In this document: positions 7,844-16,291 of the stretch, piece by piece
Position numbering within the stretch: the first letter of the stretch is position 1
Layout of the letters: each line of letters begins with the position of its first letter
DNA from: an uncultured Faecalibacterium sp.
Lineage (GTDB): Bacteria > Bacillota > Clostridia > Oscillospirales > Ruminococcaceae
Length of the DNA: 64,000 nt
NCBI GenBank assembly: GCA_937880095.1
Contig: CALFLK010000013.1
Coordinates: 248,001-312,000 of the forward strand
Reading direction: 5' to 3'
The notes under the pieces: generated by a model
Database searches by the model: none
The model's input: only the letters and a program-made list of their open reading frames with translations
What the model was told of the DNA's origin: nothing
Program-made: the position numbers and the translations under genes

Positions 7844-8245
7844 TCAGACACGACGACGCTTCGGGGGACGGCAGCCGTTGTGAGGAACGGGGGTGACGTC
7901 CTTGATCAGGGTCACTTCCAGGCCGGTAGCCTGCAGAGCACGGATAGCGCTCTCACGGCCGTTGCCGGGGCCCTTAACGTAAACTTCGACGGTCTTCATG
8001 CCGTGCTCGATTGCAGCCTTAGCAGCAGTCTCAGCTGCGCTCTGTGCTGCAAACGGAGTGCTCTTACGGCTGCCGCGGAAATTCAGTGCACCGCAGCTGG
8101 ACCAGGATACCGCGTTGCCCTGCAGGTCAGTGATAGTAACAACAGTGTTGTTGAACGTAGACTGAATGTGAGCCTGGCCGGCGGCAATGTTCTTGCGCTC
8201 GCGCTTCTTGCGGGAGACGCCCTTGGTGTTCTTAACGTTAGCCAT
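7844..8245 (-). CDS. rpsK: 30S ribosomal protein S11
   Basis: A 133-residue platform protein: GQAHIQSTFNNTVVTITD near the N-terminus and the C-terminal motif TPVPHNGCRPPKRRRV are diagnostic. It lies between rpsM (gap 15) and rpsD (gap 20) with a clear RBS. Confidence 0.97.
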   Translation of the reverse strand: MANVKNTKGVSRKKRERKNIAAGQAHIQSTFNNTVVTITDLQGNAVSWSSCGALNFRGSRKSTPFAAQSAAETAAKAAIEHGMKTVEVYVKGPGNGRESAIRALQATGLEVTLIKDVTPVPHNGCRPPKRRRV

Positions 8246-8260
8246 TACGCGTAATCCTCC

Positions 8261-8632
8261 TTACTTCTTCTTATTTGCGACCGTGCGCTTGGGGCCCTTA
8301 CGGGTACGAGCGTTGGTCTTGGTGCGCTGACCACGACAAGGCAGATTCTTGCGATGGCGAACGCCGCGGTAAGACTGGATCTCAACCAGACGCTTGATGT
8401 CCAGAGCGACGTTACGACGCAGGTCACCCTCAACCAGGATACCAGCCTGATCGATGTAGTCACGGATCTTGGACTCTTCATCGTTGGTCAGATCCTTGAC
8501 GCGGGTGTCAGGATTGATACCGGTAGCTTCCAGAATCTTCTTGGAAGTAGTCAGACCGATACCGTAAATGTAGGTGAGACCAATTTCCACGCGCTTTTCG
8601 CGGGGCAGGTCAACGCCGGCAATACGTGCCAT
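8261..8632 (-). CDS. rpsM: 30S ribosomal protein S13
   Basis: A 123-residue head protein with MARIAGVDLPREKRVEIGLTYIYGIG at the start and the RGxRHRxxLPxRGQRTKTNARTRKG tail that contacts P-site tRNA. An upstream in-frame start (8653) was rejected because TTGGAGG lies 8 bases before 8632. The preceding spacer can form a pseudoknot (8668-8709). Confidence 0.97.
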   Translation of the reverse strand: MARIAGVDLPREKRVEIGLTYIYGIGLTTSKKILEATGINPDTRVKDLTNDEESKIRDYIDQAGILVEGDLRRNVALDIKRLVEIQSYRGVRHRKNLPCRGQRTKTNARTRKGPKRTVANKKK

Positions 8633-8667
8633 ATGGTTTTCCTCCAAATTCATCCCATGTCAGTGTC

Positions 8668-8709
8668 GGGGTCTGCGCCGGGATTCTACGCACTTGACCC
8701 CCAGGCGCC
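8668..8709 (-). promoter_or_regulatory. Possible pseudoknot leader upstream of rpsM
   Basis: Minus strand order: GCGCC (8708-8704), GGGGTC (8701-8696), GGCGC (8679-8675), GACCCC (8673-8668). The first pairs with the third and the second with the fourth, an H-type topology or two alternative stems. It ends 35 bases before the rpsM start, the position used for S4 control in the enteric alpha operon. Confidence 0.45.
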
Positions 8710-8714
8710 GGTAA

Positions 8715-8828
8715 TTAGCCCTGACGCTGCTTGTGCTTGGGGTTCGTGCAGATGACCATCACGCGGCCTTTGCGGCGAATGACTTTGCATTTCTCGCAGA
8801 TGGGTTTGACGGAAGGCTTGACCTTCAT
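8715..8828 (-). CDS. rpmJ: 50S ribosomal protein L36 (zinc-binding)
   Basis: A 37-residue protein, MKVKPSVKPICEKCKVIRR..., with the zinc ligands CxxC (residues 11 and 14), a Cys near 27 and a His near 32. It lies between infA and rpsM, the standard order, with AAGGAGG before the ATG. Confidence 0.95.
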   Translation of the reverse strand: MKVKPSVKPICEKCKVIRRKGRVMVICTNPKHKQRQG

Positions 8829-8867
8829 GATGTGAACCTCCTTGTATAGTTCTAAGGACGCCCCAAC

Positions 8868-9119
8868 TTATTTGGAACGCCAGGTAATGCGGCCCTTCGT
8901 CATATCGTAGGGCGACATTTCCATCGTGACTTTATCTCCGGGCAGGATGCGAATGAAATTGGTACGCAGCTTACCAGAGATGTGAGCAGCGATAATGTGA
9001 CCAGTGGGAACCAGCTTACCGGTTTCCTTGTTCTCGCTGTACAACTCTACCTTAAAGGTAGCGTTGGGCATTGCCTCACGAACAACACCTTCAACTTCGA
9101 TAACGTCTTCTTTAGACAA
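8868..9119 (-). CDS. infA: Translation initiation factor IF-1 with an internal insertion
   Basis: An 83-residue OB-fold protein that occupies the ribosomal A site during initiation. MSKEDVIEVEGVVREAMPNATFKVEL and HISGKLRTNFIRILPGDKV...SPYDMTKGRITWR match IF-1. Bacterial IF-1 is usually 71-73 residues; about 11 extra residues (around SENKETGKLVPTG) sit in the loop between strands 2 and 3. It is the first gene of the alpha transcript and has its own promoter. Confidence 0.95.
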   Translation of the reverse strand: MSKEDVIEVEGVVREAMPNATFKVELYSENKETGKLVPTGHIIAAHISGKLRTNFIRILPGDKVTMEMSPYDMTKGRITWRSK

Positions 9120-9283
9120 GCTAATTGCCTCCTCTTGTGGGTCTGCTCAGAGTTTGTCTTCGTAACGGACGGATGCAATGGAAACCACATATCTTCTGTC
9201 TAAATTGGCACAAAATCCAATGACAAAAGGGCATACTTCCCCCTCTGCCTCAGAAAACATCTGGTTTACCACGGCGATTATAT

Positions 9284-9312
9284 ATTATACTCCGATTTGT
9301 CTTACATTGCAA
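9284..9312 (-). promoter_or_regulatory. Strong promoter for infA and the alpha operon
   Basis: Minus strand TTGCAA (9307-9312), 17-base spacer, perfect TATAAT (9284-9289). Transcription would start near 9277, leaving a leader of about 158 bases before infA in which no further element is evident. Confidence 0.8.
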
Positions 9313-9422
9313 GGACTTTTTTTGCGATTTACGGCAAAAATTTCGGACCAGCCTGGTTTGCTTAACCGTTTCGCCGTGGTAATAACAGCAAACGTACTGA
9401 TCGAGACCCCCGCGGTAAAAAA

Positions 9423-9446
9423 GTTTCCGCCCTTTCAGGCGGAAAC
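9423..9446 (-). terminator. Intrinsic terminator after map
   Basis: Stem GTTTCCGCC (9423-9431) with GGCGGAAAC (9438-9446), loop of six, followed on the minus strand by TTTTTTA. It separates the S10-spc-secY-adk-map transcript from the infA transcript. Confidence 0.92.
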
Positions 9447-9455
9447 TTCTTCGTA

Positions 9456-10229
9456 TTACAGCGTGGATTCGGGGCCTTCCCAACCGATGGTAAGAATCTC
9501 GGGGCCGCCCGGCAGAACAGCGATGGTATGCTCGAAATGAGCAGCCAAACCGCCGTCGCGGGTCTTGACCGTCCAACCGTCGGACAAAGTTTGTACCTTG
9601 CGGTCCTTTTCACAAATCATTGGCTCGATCGCAATCGTCATGCCACTGACCAAGCGAGGACCTCTGCCCTCGTGTCCGAAGTTCGGCACTTCGGGGTCTT
9701 CGTGCAGCTCTTTGCCGATGCCATGACCAACAAACTCGCGGACAACGGAAAAACCGTTCTCCTCACAGAAGGACTGAACCGCGTAACCAATATCACCGAT
9801 TCGATTGCCTACCTGTGCCTGAGCAATGCCCAGGTGCAGTGCCTGTTTGGTCACATCCAGCAAGCGCTGAGCTTCGATGTCGATCTTACCGCACGCAAAG
9901 GTGCAGGCATTATCGCCATTGAAGCCGTTGATTTTTGCGCCCGTGTCGATGCTGACAATATCACCAGGTCGAATCTGGATGTTCTTGCTGGGGATGCCGT
10001 GAATGACAGTGTCATTCAAACTGATGCAAGCCGTACCAGGAAATCCATACAGACCTTTGAAGTTCGGCTTTGCGCCGTGCTTCACGATAAAATCATAAAT
10101 GAGTTTATCCAACTCCGCGGTGGTCATACCAGCTTCGATATGATCGCCGCCGAACTTCAGGGCTGCCGCGCTGATCGCGCAAGCGCGACGCATCCCTTCC
10201 AGTTCTTTGGCTGTTTTGATTTGAATCAC
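9456..10229 (-). CDS. map: Methionine aminopeptidase, type I
   Basis: A 257-residue metalloenzyme that removes the initiator Met from nascent proteins. The five metal ligands of the pita-bread fold are all visible: Asp95 (SIDTGA), Asp106 (NGDNA), His169 (VGHGIG), Glu202 (AIEPM) and Glu233 (HFEHT). It follows adk after one base and ends in a terminator, the last gene of the superoperon's first part. Confidence 0.97.
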   Translation of the reverse strand: MIQIKTAKELEGMRRACAISAAALKFGGDHIEAGMTTAELDKLIYDFIVKHGAKPNFKGLYGFPGTACISLNDTVIHGIPSKNIQIRPGDIVSIDTGAKINGFNGDNACTFACGKIDIEAQRLLDVTKQALHLGIAQAQVGNRIGDIGYAVQSFCEENGFSVVREFVGHGIGKELHEDPEVPNFGHEGRGPRLVSGMTIAIEPMICEKDRKVQTLSDGWTVKTRDGGLAAHFEHTIAVLPGGPEILTIGWEGPESTL

Positions 10230-10230
10230 C

Positions 10231-10869
10231 TTATGCCTCCACGTTCAGCGCTTCCATGACCTTCACCGTAGTGGCTTCGATCGTGGGCTGATTCTCGACA
10301 ACGCTCAGCTTGCCGCGTTCCTTATAGAAAGCGACCAGCGGTTCGGTCTGTTCATGATAAGCCTTCAAACGATCCAGCACCGTTTCAGGCAAGTCATCCT
10401 TACGAGTGACCAACTTGCCGCCGCAGGCATCACAGACGCCTTCGGTCTTGCTGGGTTTGTTAGCTACGTGGTAGCTGGCGCCACAGGCCTCACAGACCCG
10501 ACGACCACTCATGCGTTTGATGATGTCCTCATCTTCGACCGCCAGTTCCAACACCTTGTCGATGCGGATACCCATGCGCTCGATGGCTTCTGCCTGGGCG
10601 ATCGTGCGGGGCACGCCGTCCAGGATGAAGCCGTTTGCGCAGTCGGGAGCGTTCAAACGCTCCTTAACGATACCGATAATCACATCATCGGGGACCAACT
10701 GACCCGCATCCATAAAGCCTTTTGCCTTCTTACCCATCTCGGTGTTGTCCTTGATGGCAGCGCGCAAAATGTTGCCAGTGCTGATAGCGGGAATCTTACA
10801 AGTCTTGCTGATGATTTCTGCCTGCGTGCCTTTGCCGGCACCCGGCGCACCCAACAAAATCAGATTCAT
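10231..10869 (-). CDS. adk: Adenylate kinase with zinc-finger lid
   Basis: A 212-residue enzyme interconverting ATP+AMP and 2 ADP. The P-loop GAPGAGKGT is at 7-15, the NMP-binding region follows, and a long-type LID carries Cys126, Cys129, Cys146 and Cys149 as a four-cysteine zinc site typical of Gram-positives. It sits between secY (gap 41) and map (gap 1). Confidence 0.97.
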   Translation of the reverse strand: MNLILLGAPGAGKGTQAEIISKTCKIPAISTGNILRAAIKDNTEMGKKAKGFMDAGQLVPDDVIIGIVKERLNAPDCANGFILDGVPRTIAQAEAIERMGIRIDKVLELAVEDEDIIKRMSGRRVCEACGASYHVANKPSKTEGVCDACGGKLVTRKDDLPETVLDRLKAYHEQTEPLVAFYKERGKLSVVENQPTIEATTVKVMEALNVEA

Positions 10870-10910
10870 GAGATTTGTCCCCTTTCGATGATCTCAATCG
10901 TTGTTGCAAA

Positions 10911-12206
10911 TTAACCCAGGAATCCCTTGTGACTACGCATAGTCATGTAGCTGTCCATGCTGCGGGTGGTGTCCAGAGCCACGCCAACAACGATCAGCAG
11001 GCTGGTACCGCCCAGCTGGATAGCTACGCCGGTCAGGTTGCCCAACACAATAGGAGTGATAGCAACGATGGCCAGGAAGATTGCACCGATCAGGGTGATC
11101 TTGCTCAAGGTCTTTGCAATGAAATCGCTGGTCGGCTTACCAGGACGGATACCAGGAACAGTACCGTTGTTCTGGCGCAGATTGTTTGCGATTTCGATGG
11201 GGTTGTACTGAATTGCAACATAGAAATAGTTGAATCCAACGATCAACAGAACGTACAGCACAACATACAGGATGGTGTTGTAGTCGAAAGCATGCAGGAA
11301 TGCATACCAGAACGGGTGGTTGCTCGGGTTCACATTCACAAAGCTTGCAATCATGCCAGGAACGGACAGAATTGCAGATGCGAAGATGACGGGCATAACA
11401 CCGCTCATGTTGATCTTCAGCGGAATGTAGCTGCTCTGGCCACCCATCATCTTGCGGCCCATAACGCGCTTAGCGTACATGACCGGGATGCGGCGCTCAG
11501 CATTGGTCAGGACGATGATAAACACAATCGCCACGACAGCCAGCACCAGCAGCAGGGGCAGAACAACGTACAGGAAGGGCTTGCCATTCTGAGCTTCGAC
11601 CAGCAGGCCGGCAACGGTGCTGTACACACCGGACCAGTTGGAAACGATGGAAGCGAAGATCAGCAGAGAGATACCGTTGCCGATACCCTTATCGTCGATC
11701 TGCTCACCGCACCAGGTGATCAGCTGTGCACCAGCCGTAAATGCCAGAATAACAACGAAGGCTACAAACCAGCCGGCTGCGCCGGTGGTGTAAGCCAGCG
11801 CGCCCTTAGCGCGCAGAACAAAGTAGTAGCCGATGGACATCACAAAAGCGACACCAGCACCGGCGTACCGGGTGATCTGCTGCAGTTTGCTCTGACCATT
11901 GGGTTCCTTAGCCAGATTTTCCAGATAAGGAATTGCCACGGTCAGCAGCTGAATGATGATAGATGCGTTGATGAAGGGAATAACACCCAAAGCGAAAAGC
12001 GTCGACTGAGACAGTGCGCCACCGGACATCATGTTCAGGTAACCCAGCATATTGCCGGTAGAGAACATGCTCTCCAGTGCTGCGCCGTTAACAAACGGAA
12101 CAGGTACGGCACAACCCAGACGGTAGACCACGAGGATGAGCAGCGTAAACATCATACGCTTTTTCAATTCGGGAATCTTCCATGCATTTCGGAATGTCTC
12201 AAACAC
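10911..12206 (-). CDS. secY: Preprotein translocase subunit SecY
   Basis: A 431-residue ten-helix channel of the Sec translocon. MFETFRNAWKIPELKKRMMFTLLILVVYRLG is the standard start, and conserved loops such as FANNLRQN-GxxxPGIRPGKPT are visible. It follows rplO after one base, so the two are coupled. Confidence 0.97.
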   Translation of the reverse strand: MFETFRNAWKIPELKKRMMFTLLILVVYRLGCAVPVPFVNGAALESMFSTGNMLGYLNMMSGGALSQSTLFALGVIPFINASIIIQLLTVAIPYLENLAKEPNGQSKLQQITRYAGAGVAFVMSIGYYFVLRAKGALAYTTGAAGWFVAFVVILAFTAGAQLITWCGEQIDDKGIGNGISLLIFASIVSNWSGVYSTVAGLLVEAQNGKPFLYVVLPLLLVLAVVAIVFIIVLTNAERRIPVMYAKRVMGRKMMGGQSSYIPLKINMSGVMPVIFASAILSVPGMIASFVNVNPSNHPFWYAFLHAFDYNTILYVVLYVLLIVGFNYFYVAIQYNPIEIANNLRQNNGTVPGIRPGKPTSDFIAKTLSKITLIGAIFLAIVAITPIVLGNLTGVAIQLGGTSLLIVVGVALDTTRSMDSYMTMRSHKGFLG

Positions 12207-12207
12207 C

Positions 12208-12648
12208 TTACATCACCTCAGCCTTTCCGCCTGCCTTTTCAATCTTTTCCTTGGCAGAAGCGGAGTAGGCTGCGGCCTTAACGGTCAGGGCCTTGGTCAG
12301 CTCGCCGTTGCCCAGGACCTTAACACCGTCCAGGGACTTCTTGATCAGGCCTTTTGCCTTCAGAGCTTCAGTATCAACGACGTCACCGGCGTTGAAACGC
12401 TCTTCCAGATCGCTAACCTTAACGATTGCGTACTGGGTGGCAAAAATGTTCTTAAAGCCAAACTTGGGCAGGCGGCGCTGCAGGGGCATCTGACCGCCTT
12501 CGAAGCCAGCCTTCTTGACACCAGAGCGGGCTTTCTGGCCCTTGCTGCCGTAGCCGGCAGTCTTACCGTTGCCGGAGCCGTTGCCGCGGCCCTTGCGGGT
12601 CACAGCCTTGTTAGCACCGGGAACAGCGTGCAGTTCATGCAGTTTCAT
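12208..12648 (-). CDS. rplO: 50S ribosomal protein L15
   Basis: A 146-residue late-assembly protein with a Gly/Arg-rich extension (RKGRGNGSGNGKTAGYGSKGQKAR) and the GGQMPLQRRLPKFGF motif. Standard place between rpmD and secY. Confidence 0.97.
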   Translation of the reverse strand: MKLHELHAVPGANKAVTRKGRGNGSGNGKTAGYGSKGQKARSGVKKAGFEGGQMPLQRRLPKFGFKNIFATQYAIVKVSDLEERFNAGDVVDTEALKAKGLIKKSLDGVKVLGNGELTKALTVKAAAYSASAKEKIEKAGGKAEVM

Positions 12649-12666
12649 TACGCTTCCTCCCTGTTG

Positions 12667-12852
12667 TTACGCTTCAGTAACGCTCAGCAGGTAGCTGATC
12701 TTTGCGATCTTGCCCTGCGTTGCATCGTTAGCGGGCTGAACAGTAACGTCGCCCGGCTTCTTCAGGCCCAGGCTGTGAGCGGTAGCAATGTGCTTGTCGC
12801 CACGGCCGATCAGGCTCTTCTTCAACTCGATCTTGAGCATCTTGTCTGCCAT
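12667..12852 (-). CDS. rpmD: 50S ribosomal protein L30
   Basis: A 61-residue protein with the L30 core LKIELKKSLIGRGDKHIATAHSLGLKKPG. Normal length; lies between rpsE and rplO. Confidence 0.95.
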   Translation of the reverse strand: MADKMLKIELKKSLIGRGDKHIATAHSLGLKKPGDVTVQPANDATQGKIAKISYLLSVTEA

Positions 12853-12866
12853 GTTTCGTTACCTCC

Positions 12867-13370
12867 TTAGCCCAGAATTTCCTTCACAGTCTTGCCACGC
12901 TTGGCAGCGACTTCTTCAGCGCTGACCAGGCCGGTCAGACCTGCGAAAGTAGCGGCAACAACGTTTACGGGGTTGTTGGAACGCATAGACTTCGTACGGA
13001 TGTCCTTGATACCGGACACTTCGATGACAGCACGCACAGGGCCACCAGCGATAACGCCGGTACCGGGAGCTGCGGGCTTCATCAGAACTGCGCCTGCGCC
13101 GAACTTGCCGGTGATCTCGTGGGGAATGGTGGTACCCTTCAGAGAGATCTTGTGCAGGTTCTTCTTAGCAGCAGCTTCACCCTTGCGGATGGCCTCGGGA
13201 ACTTCACCGGACTTGCCGATGCCGTAGCCGATGGTGTTCTTGCCGTCGCCGACAACGACCAGAGCAGCGAACTTCATGACGCGGCCGCCCTTAACGGTCT
13301 TAGAAACGCGATTGATGGAGACGACCTTAGTGATCATGCCATCATCGGGCTCACGATTTCTCATAGCCAT
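12867..13370 (-). CDS. rpsE: 30S ribosomal protein S5
   Basis: A 167-residue protein with the dsRBD-like N-domain (VVSINRVSKTVKGGRVMKFAALVVVGDG) and the GTTIPHEITGKFGAG...VMLKPA-type C-domain. A strong GGAGGAG precedes the start. It contributes to decoding fidelity. Confidence 0.97.
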   Translation of the reverse strand: MAMRNREPDDGMITKVVSINRVSKTVKGGRVMKFAALVVVGDGKNTIGYGIGKSGEVPEAIRKGEAAAKKNLHKISLKGTTIPHEITGKFGAGAVLMKPAAPGTGVIAGGPVRAVIEVSGIKDIRTKSMRSNNPVNVVAATFAGLTGLVSAEEVAAKRGKTVKEILG

Positions 13371-13389
13371 ATTGTGTCTCCTCCTCTCA

Positions 13390-13749
13390 TCACAGCTTCA
13401 GGCCGCCCTCACGAGCGCCCTCAGCTACGGCCTTGACACGGCCATGATACACGAAACCACCACGGTCGAAAACGACCTCGGTGATGCCCTTTTCCAGAGC
13501 CTTGGCAGCAATGTTCTTGCCAACCTGGGTAGCGGCCTCAATGTTGCCGCCGTAACCGTTGAAATCCTTGTCCATGGTGGATGCTGCAGCCAGGGTCACG
13601 CCAGCCTCATCGTCGATGATCTGAGCGTAGATGTGCTTGGCGGAGCGGAAAACATCCAGACGAGGACGTGCGGCGGTGCCGCTGATCTTGCCGCGAACGC
13701 GGCGATGACGACGAAGGCGAGCTTCGTTCTTGTCAATCTGCTTAACCAT
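13390..13749 (-). CDS. rplR: 50S ribosomal protein L18
   Basis: A 119-residue 5S-rRNA-binding protein with RRHRRVRGKISGTAARPRLDVFRS and the C-terminal VVFDRGGFVYHGRVKAVAEGAREGGL. Standard place between rplF and rpsE. Confidence 0.97.
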   Translation of the reverse strand: MVKQIDKNEARLRRHRRVRGKISGTAARPRLDVFRSAKHIYAQIIDDEAGVTLAAASTMDKDFNGYGGNIEAATQVGKNIAAKALEKGITEVVFDRGGFVYHGRVKAVAEGAREGGLKL

Positions 13750-13767
13750 TGTCTCTCACTCCTTACC

Positions 13768-14319
13768 TTATTTCTTGCCCTTACCGGCCTTGCCTTCCTT
13801 GTGCTTAACAACTTCGCCCTTGTAGCGGATGCCCTTGCCCTTGTAGGGTTCCGGAGCACGCTTAGCGCGCAGGTCAGCAGCAAACTGGCCAACCTTCTGC
13901 TTGTCAGCACCGTGGACGGTGATGTGGTTTGCGTCGATCAGATCGATCTTGACGTCTTCGGTTTCAGAAACAGTAACCTGATGAGAGAAGCCCAGGTTCA
14001 TAACCAGATTGCTGCCCTGCTTCTGCCAACGGAAGCCAACACCCTGCAGTTCCAGGGTCTTGCTGAACTCGTTGGTAACGCCTTCGACCATGTTCGCAAT
14101 CAGAGTGCGGGTCAGGCCGTGCAGGCTACGTGCTTCCTTGTCGTCATTGGGGCGGGTGACCAGAACTTCATTGCCCTCGACTGCAACATTCATCAGGGAA
14201 TGATAGTTGGAATGCAGGTTACCCTTGGGGCCCTTGACATCAACGGTGTGAGCAGCCTGGTCAACAGTAACCGTGACGCCGGCAGGAATGACGATGGGTT
14301 TTCTTCCAATTCTCGACAT
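13768..14319 (-). CDS. rplF: 50S ribosomal protein L6
   Basis: A 183-residue two-domain protein with MSRIGRKPIVIPAGVTV at the start and the C-terminal signature EPYKGKGIRYKGE (family PEPYKGKGIRY). A lysine-rich tail follows. Confidence 0.97.
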   Translation of the reverse strand: MSRIGRKPIVIPAGVTVTVDQAAHTVDVKGPKGNLHSNYHSLMNVAVEGNEVLVTRPNDDKEARSLHGLTRTLIANMVEGVTNEFSKTLELQGVGFRWQKQGSNLVMNLGFSHQVTVSETEDVKIDLIDANHITVHGADKQKVGQFAADLRAKRAPEPYKGKGIRYKGEVVKHKEGKAGKGKK

Positions 14320-14336
14320 TGTCTTTTACCCCTTTC

Positions 14337-14735
14337 TTACCACACAAAGGCCAGCACTTCGCCGCCGACGTTAGCTGCGCGAGCAGCCTTATCGGTCATG
14401 ATGCCCTTGGAAGTGGAGATGATAGCGACGCCCAGGCCCTTCATGACCTTGGGCATGTTTTCGCAGTTGGTGTAGATACGCAGGCCGGGCTTAGAAACAC
14501 GGCGCAGACCAGCGATAACGGAAGAACCGTCTTCCTGGTACTTCAGGGTCAGGACGATAGTGCCCTGGGGGGTGTCGTTCTTGACCTGCATGCCCTTGAT
14601 GTAGCCCTCATCTACCAGGATCTGGCAGATTGCCTTCTTCATATTAGAAGCGGGGATTTCTACAGAAGGGTGTTTGGCAGTGCCAGCGTTGCGGATGCGA
14701 GTCAGCAGGTCCGCGATAGGATCAGTAATGTGCAT
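14337..14735 (-). CDS. rpsH: 30S ribosomal protein S8
   Basis: A 132-residue primary 16S-binding protein with MHITDPIADLLTRIRNAG and the C-terminal STSKGIMTDKAAR signature. In enterics S8 represses the spc operon; no matching target hairpin was recognised here. Confidence 0.97.
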   Translation of the reverse strand: MHITDPIADLLTRIRNAGTAKHPSVEIPASNMKKAICQILVDEGYIKGMQVKNDTPQGTIVLTLKYQEDGSSVIAGLRRVSKPGLRIYTNCENMPKVMKGLGVAIISTSKGIMTDKAARAANVGGEVLAFVW

Positions 14736-14794
14736 GCCACTAACCTCCTAAGATTAGTTCAAATTGTGAATGTTCGTATTTATGGGAAAAAAGC

Positions 14795-14980
14795 TTACCA
14801 AGAAGCCTTCTTCACGCCAGGAATCTCGCCCTTGTATGCCATCTCGCGGAAGCAAATACGGCAGATACCGTACTTACGCAGGACGGAGTGAGGACGACCG
14901 CAGATCTTGCAACGAGTGTAAGCGCGGGTAGAGAACTTAGCGGGACGAGCCTGCTTCAGCTTCATAGACAACTTAGCCAT
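14795..14980 (-). CDS. rpsZ: 30S ribosomal protein S14 type Z
   Basis: A 61-residue zinc form of S14 with two CxxC pairs (CKIC and CRIC) separated by 12 residues, and the RKYGICRICFREMAYKGEIPGVKKASW tail. This short type is the norm in Firmicutes. It lies between rplE and rpsH. Confidence 0.97.
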   Translation of the reverse strand: MAKLSMKLKQARPAKFSTRAYTRCKICGRPHSVLRKYGICRICFREMAYKGEIPGVKKASW

Positions 14981-15002
14981 AATCAGAGTTCCTCCCTTTC
15001 TC

Positions 15003-15542
15003 TTAGTTAGCGAACGGAGCGCCCAGAGCCTTCAGCAGCTCCTTGGCCTCTTCGTCGGTCTTAGCGGTGGTAACAAAGCAGATATCCATGCCGCGGATTG
15101 CGTCGACCTTGTCGAAGTCAATCTCGGGGAAGATGATCTGCTCCTTGATGCCGCAAGCGTAGTTGCCACGGCCATCGAAGGAGTTGCCGTTGATGCCGCG
15201 GAAGTCGCGGACACGGGGCAGAGCAACGTTGAAGAAACGATCAACGAACTCATACATACGGTCACCACGCAGAGTCAGCTTAACGCCGATCGGGGTGCCT
15301 GCGCGCAGCTTAAAGTTAGCAACGCTCTTCTTTGCCTTGCAGATAGTGCCACGCTGGCCGCAGATCTGATTCAGATCATTGATAACAGCGTCCAGGATCT
15401 TAGCGTTATCCTTAGCGTCGCCGCAGGCAACGTTGATAACAACCTTATCCAGCTTGGGAATCTGCATAACGCTCTTGTAACCGAACTTTTCGTTCAGAGC
15501 AGGAGCGATCTCTTTCACATACTGTTCTTTCAGACGAGCCAT
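15003..15542 (-). CDS. rplE: 50S ribosomal protein L5
   Basis: A 179-residue 5S-binding protein with MARLKEQYVKEIAPALNEKFGY and the GxGIKEQxxFPEIDFDKV motif (here CGIKEQIIFPEIDFDKVD). A longer open frame starting at 15653 was rejected because AAGGAG precedes 15542 and the upstream part overlaps rplX. Confidence 0.97.
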   Translation of the reverse strand: MARLKEQYVKEIAPALNEKFGYKSVMQIPKLDKVVINVACGDAKDNAKILDAVINDLNQICGQRGTICKAKKSVANFKLRAGTPIGVKLTLRGDRMYEFVDRFFNVALPRVRDFRGINGNSFDGRGNYACGIKEQIIFPEIDFDKVDAIRGMDICFVTTAKTDEEAKELLKALGAPFAN

Positions 15543-15559
15543 CTTTCCTACTCCTTCCC

Positions 15560-15874
15560 TTACAGTTCTGCGCCGCACTTCTTGCAAACGCGAATGTTCT
15601 TGCCATCCTTCTCGGCGTGACCAACGCGAGTGGTCTTGCCGCACTTGGGGCAAACGATCTGGACCTTGGATGCGTACAGAGCACCCTCAGCCTTCACGAT
15701 GCCGCCCTGCTCGCCCTGACGGCGAGGCTTGACGTGCTTCGTGACCATGTTGCGGCCTTCAACGATGACCTTGCCTTCGGAGGGGCTGACCTGCAGAACC
15801 TTGCCGGTCTGGCCCTTATCCTTACCGCTGATGATCATGACGTTATCGCCGGTTTTAACATGAAGATTATTCAT
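15560..15874 (-). CDS. rplX: 50S ribosomal protein L24 with CxxC pairs
   Basis: A 104-residue assembly initiator with a KOW motif (VKTGDNVMIISGKDKGQTGKVLQV). The C-terminal half carries CPKC and CKKC, a zinc-ribbon-like arrangement kept in many Gram-positive L24 proteins. Confidence 0.96.
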   Translation of the reverse strand: MNNLHVKTGDNVMIISGKDKGQTGKVLQVSPSEGKVIVEGRNMVTKHVKPRRQGEQGGIVKAEGALYASKVQIVCPKCGKTTRVGHAEKDGKNIRVCKKCGAEL

Positions 15875-15887
15875 TCTTAAAACCTCC

Positions 15888-16256
15888 TTACAGCGATTCC
15901 GGAGCCAGGCTCAGGATCTTGGTGTAACCAGCCTCACGGAGCTCACGGGCAACAGGTCCAAAAATACGGGTGCCCTTGGGGCTCTTATCGGCTCCAATGA
16001 TGACGGCTGCGTTCTCGTCGAAACGAATGTAGCTGCCGTCAGCGCGGCGCAGGCCGTGCTTGCTGCGTACGATAACAGCCTTCACGACGTCGCCCTTCTT
16101 AACAGTGCCGCCAGGTGCTGCCTTCTTGACAGAGCACACTACGACGTCACCAATGTTTGCGTATCTCTTGCGGGTACCGCCCAGCACACGGAAGCACATC
16201 AGTTCCTTGGCACCGGTGTTGTCGGCCACTTTGAGATAAGTCTGCATCTGAACCAT
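15888..16256 (-). CDS. rplN: 50S ribosomal protein L14
   Basis: A 122-residue protein with MVQMQTYLKVADNTGAKELMCFRVLGG and the GTRIFGPVARELRE motif. It lies 35 bases after rpsQ in the standard order. Confidence 0.97.
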   Translation of the reverse strand: MVQMQTYLKVADNTGAKELMCFRVLGGTRKRYANIGDVVVCSVKKAAPGGTVKKGDVVKAVIVRSKHGLRRADGSYIRFDENAAVIIGADKSPKGTRIFGPVARELREAGYTKILSLAPESL

Positions 16257-16291
16257 ATCAGATTTCTCCTTTCAAAGTTACCAAAGCAAAA

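Noticed and set aside
10875..12281. 468-codon open frame on the plus strand
   Set aside because: Antisense of secY; composition artefact of GC-rich third positions.
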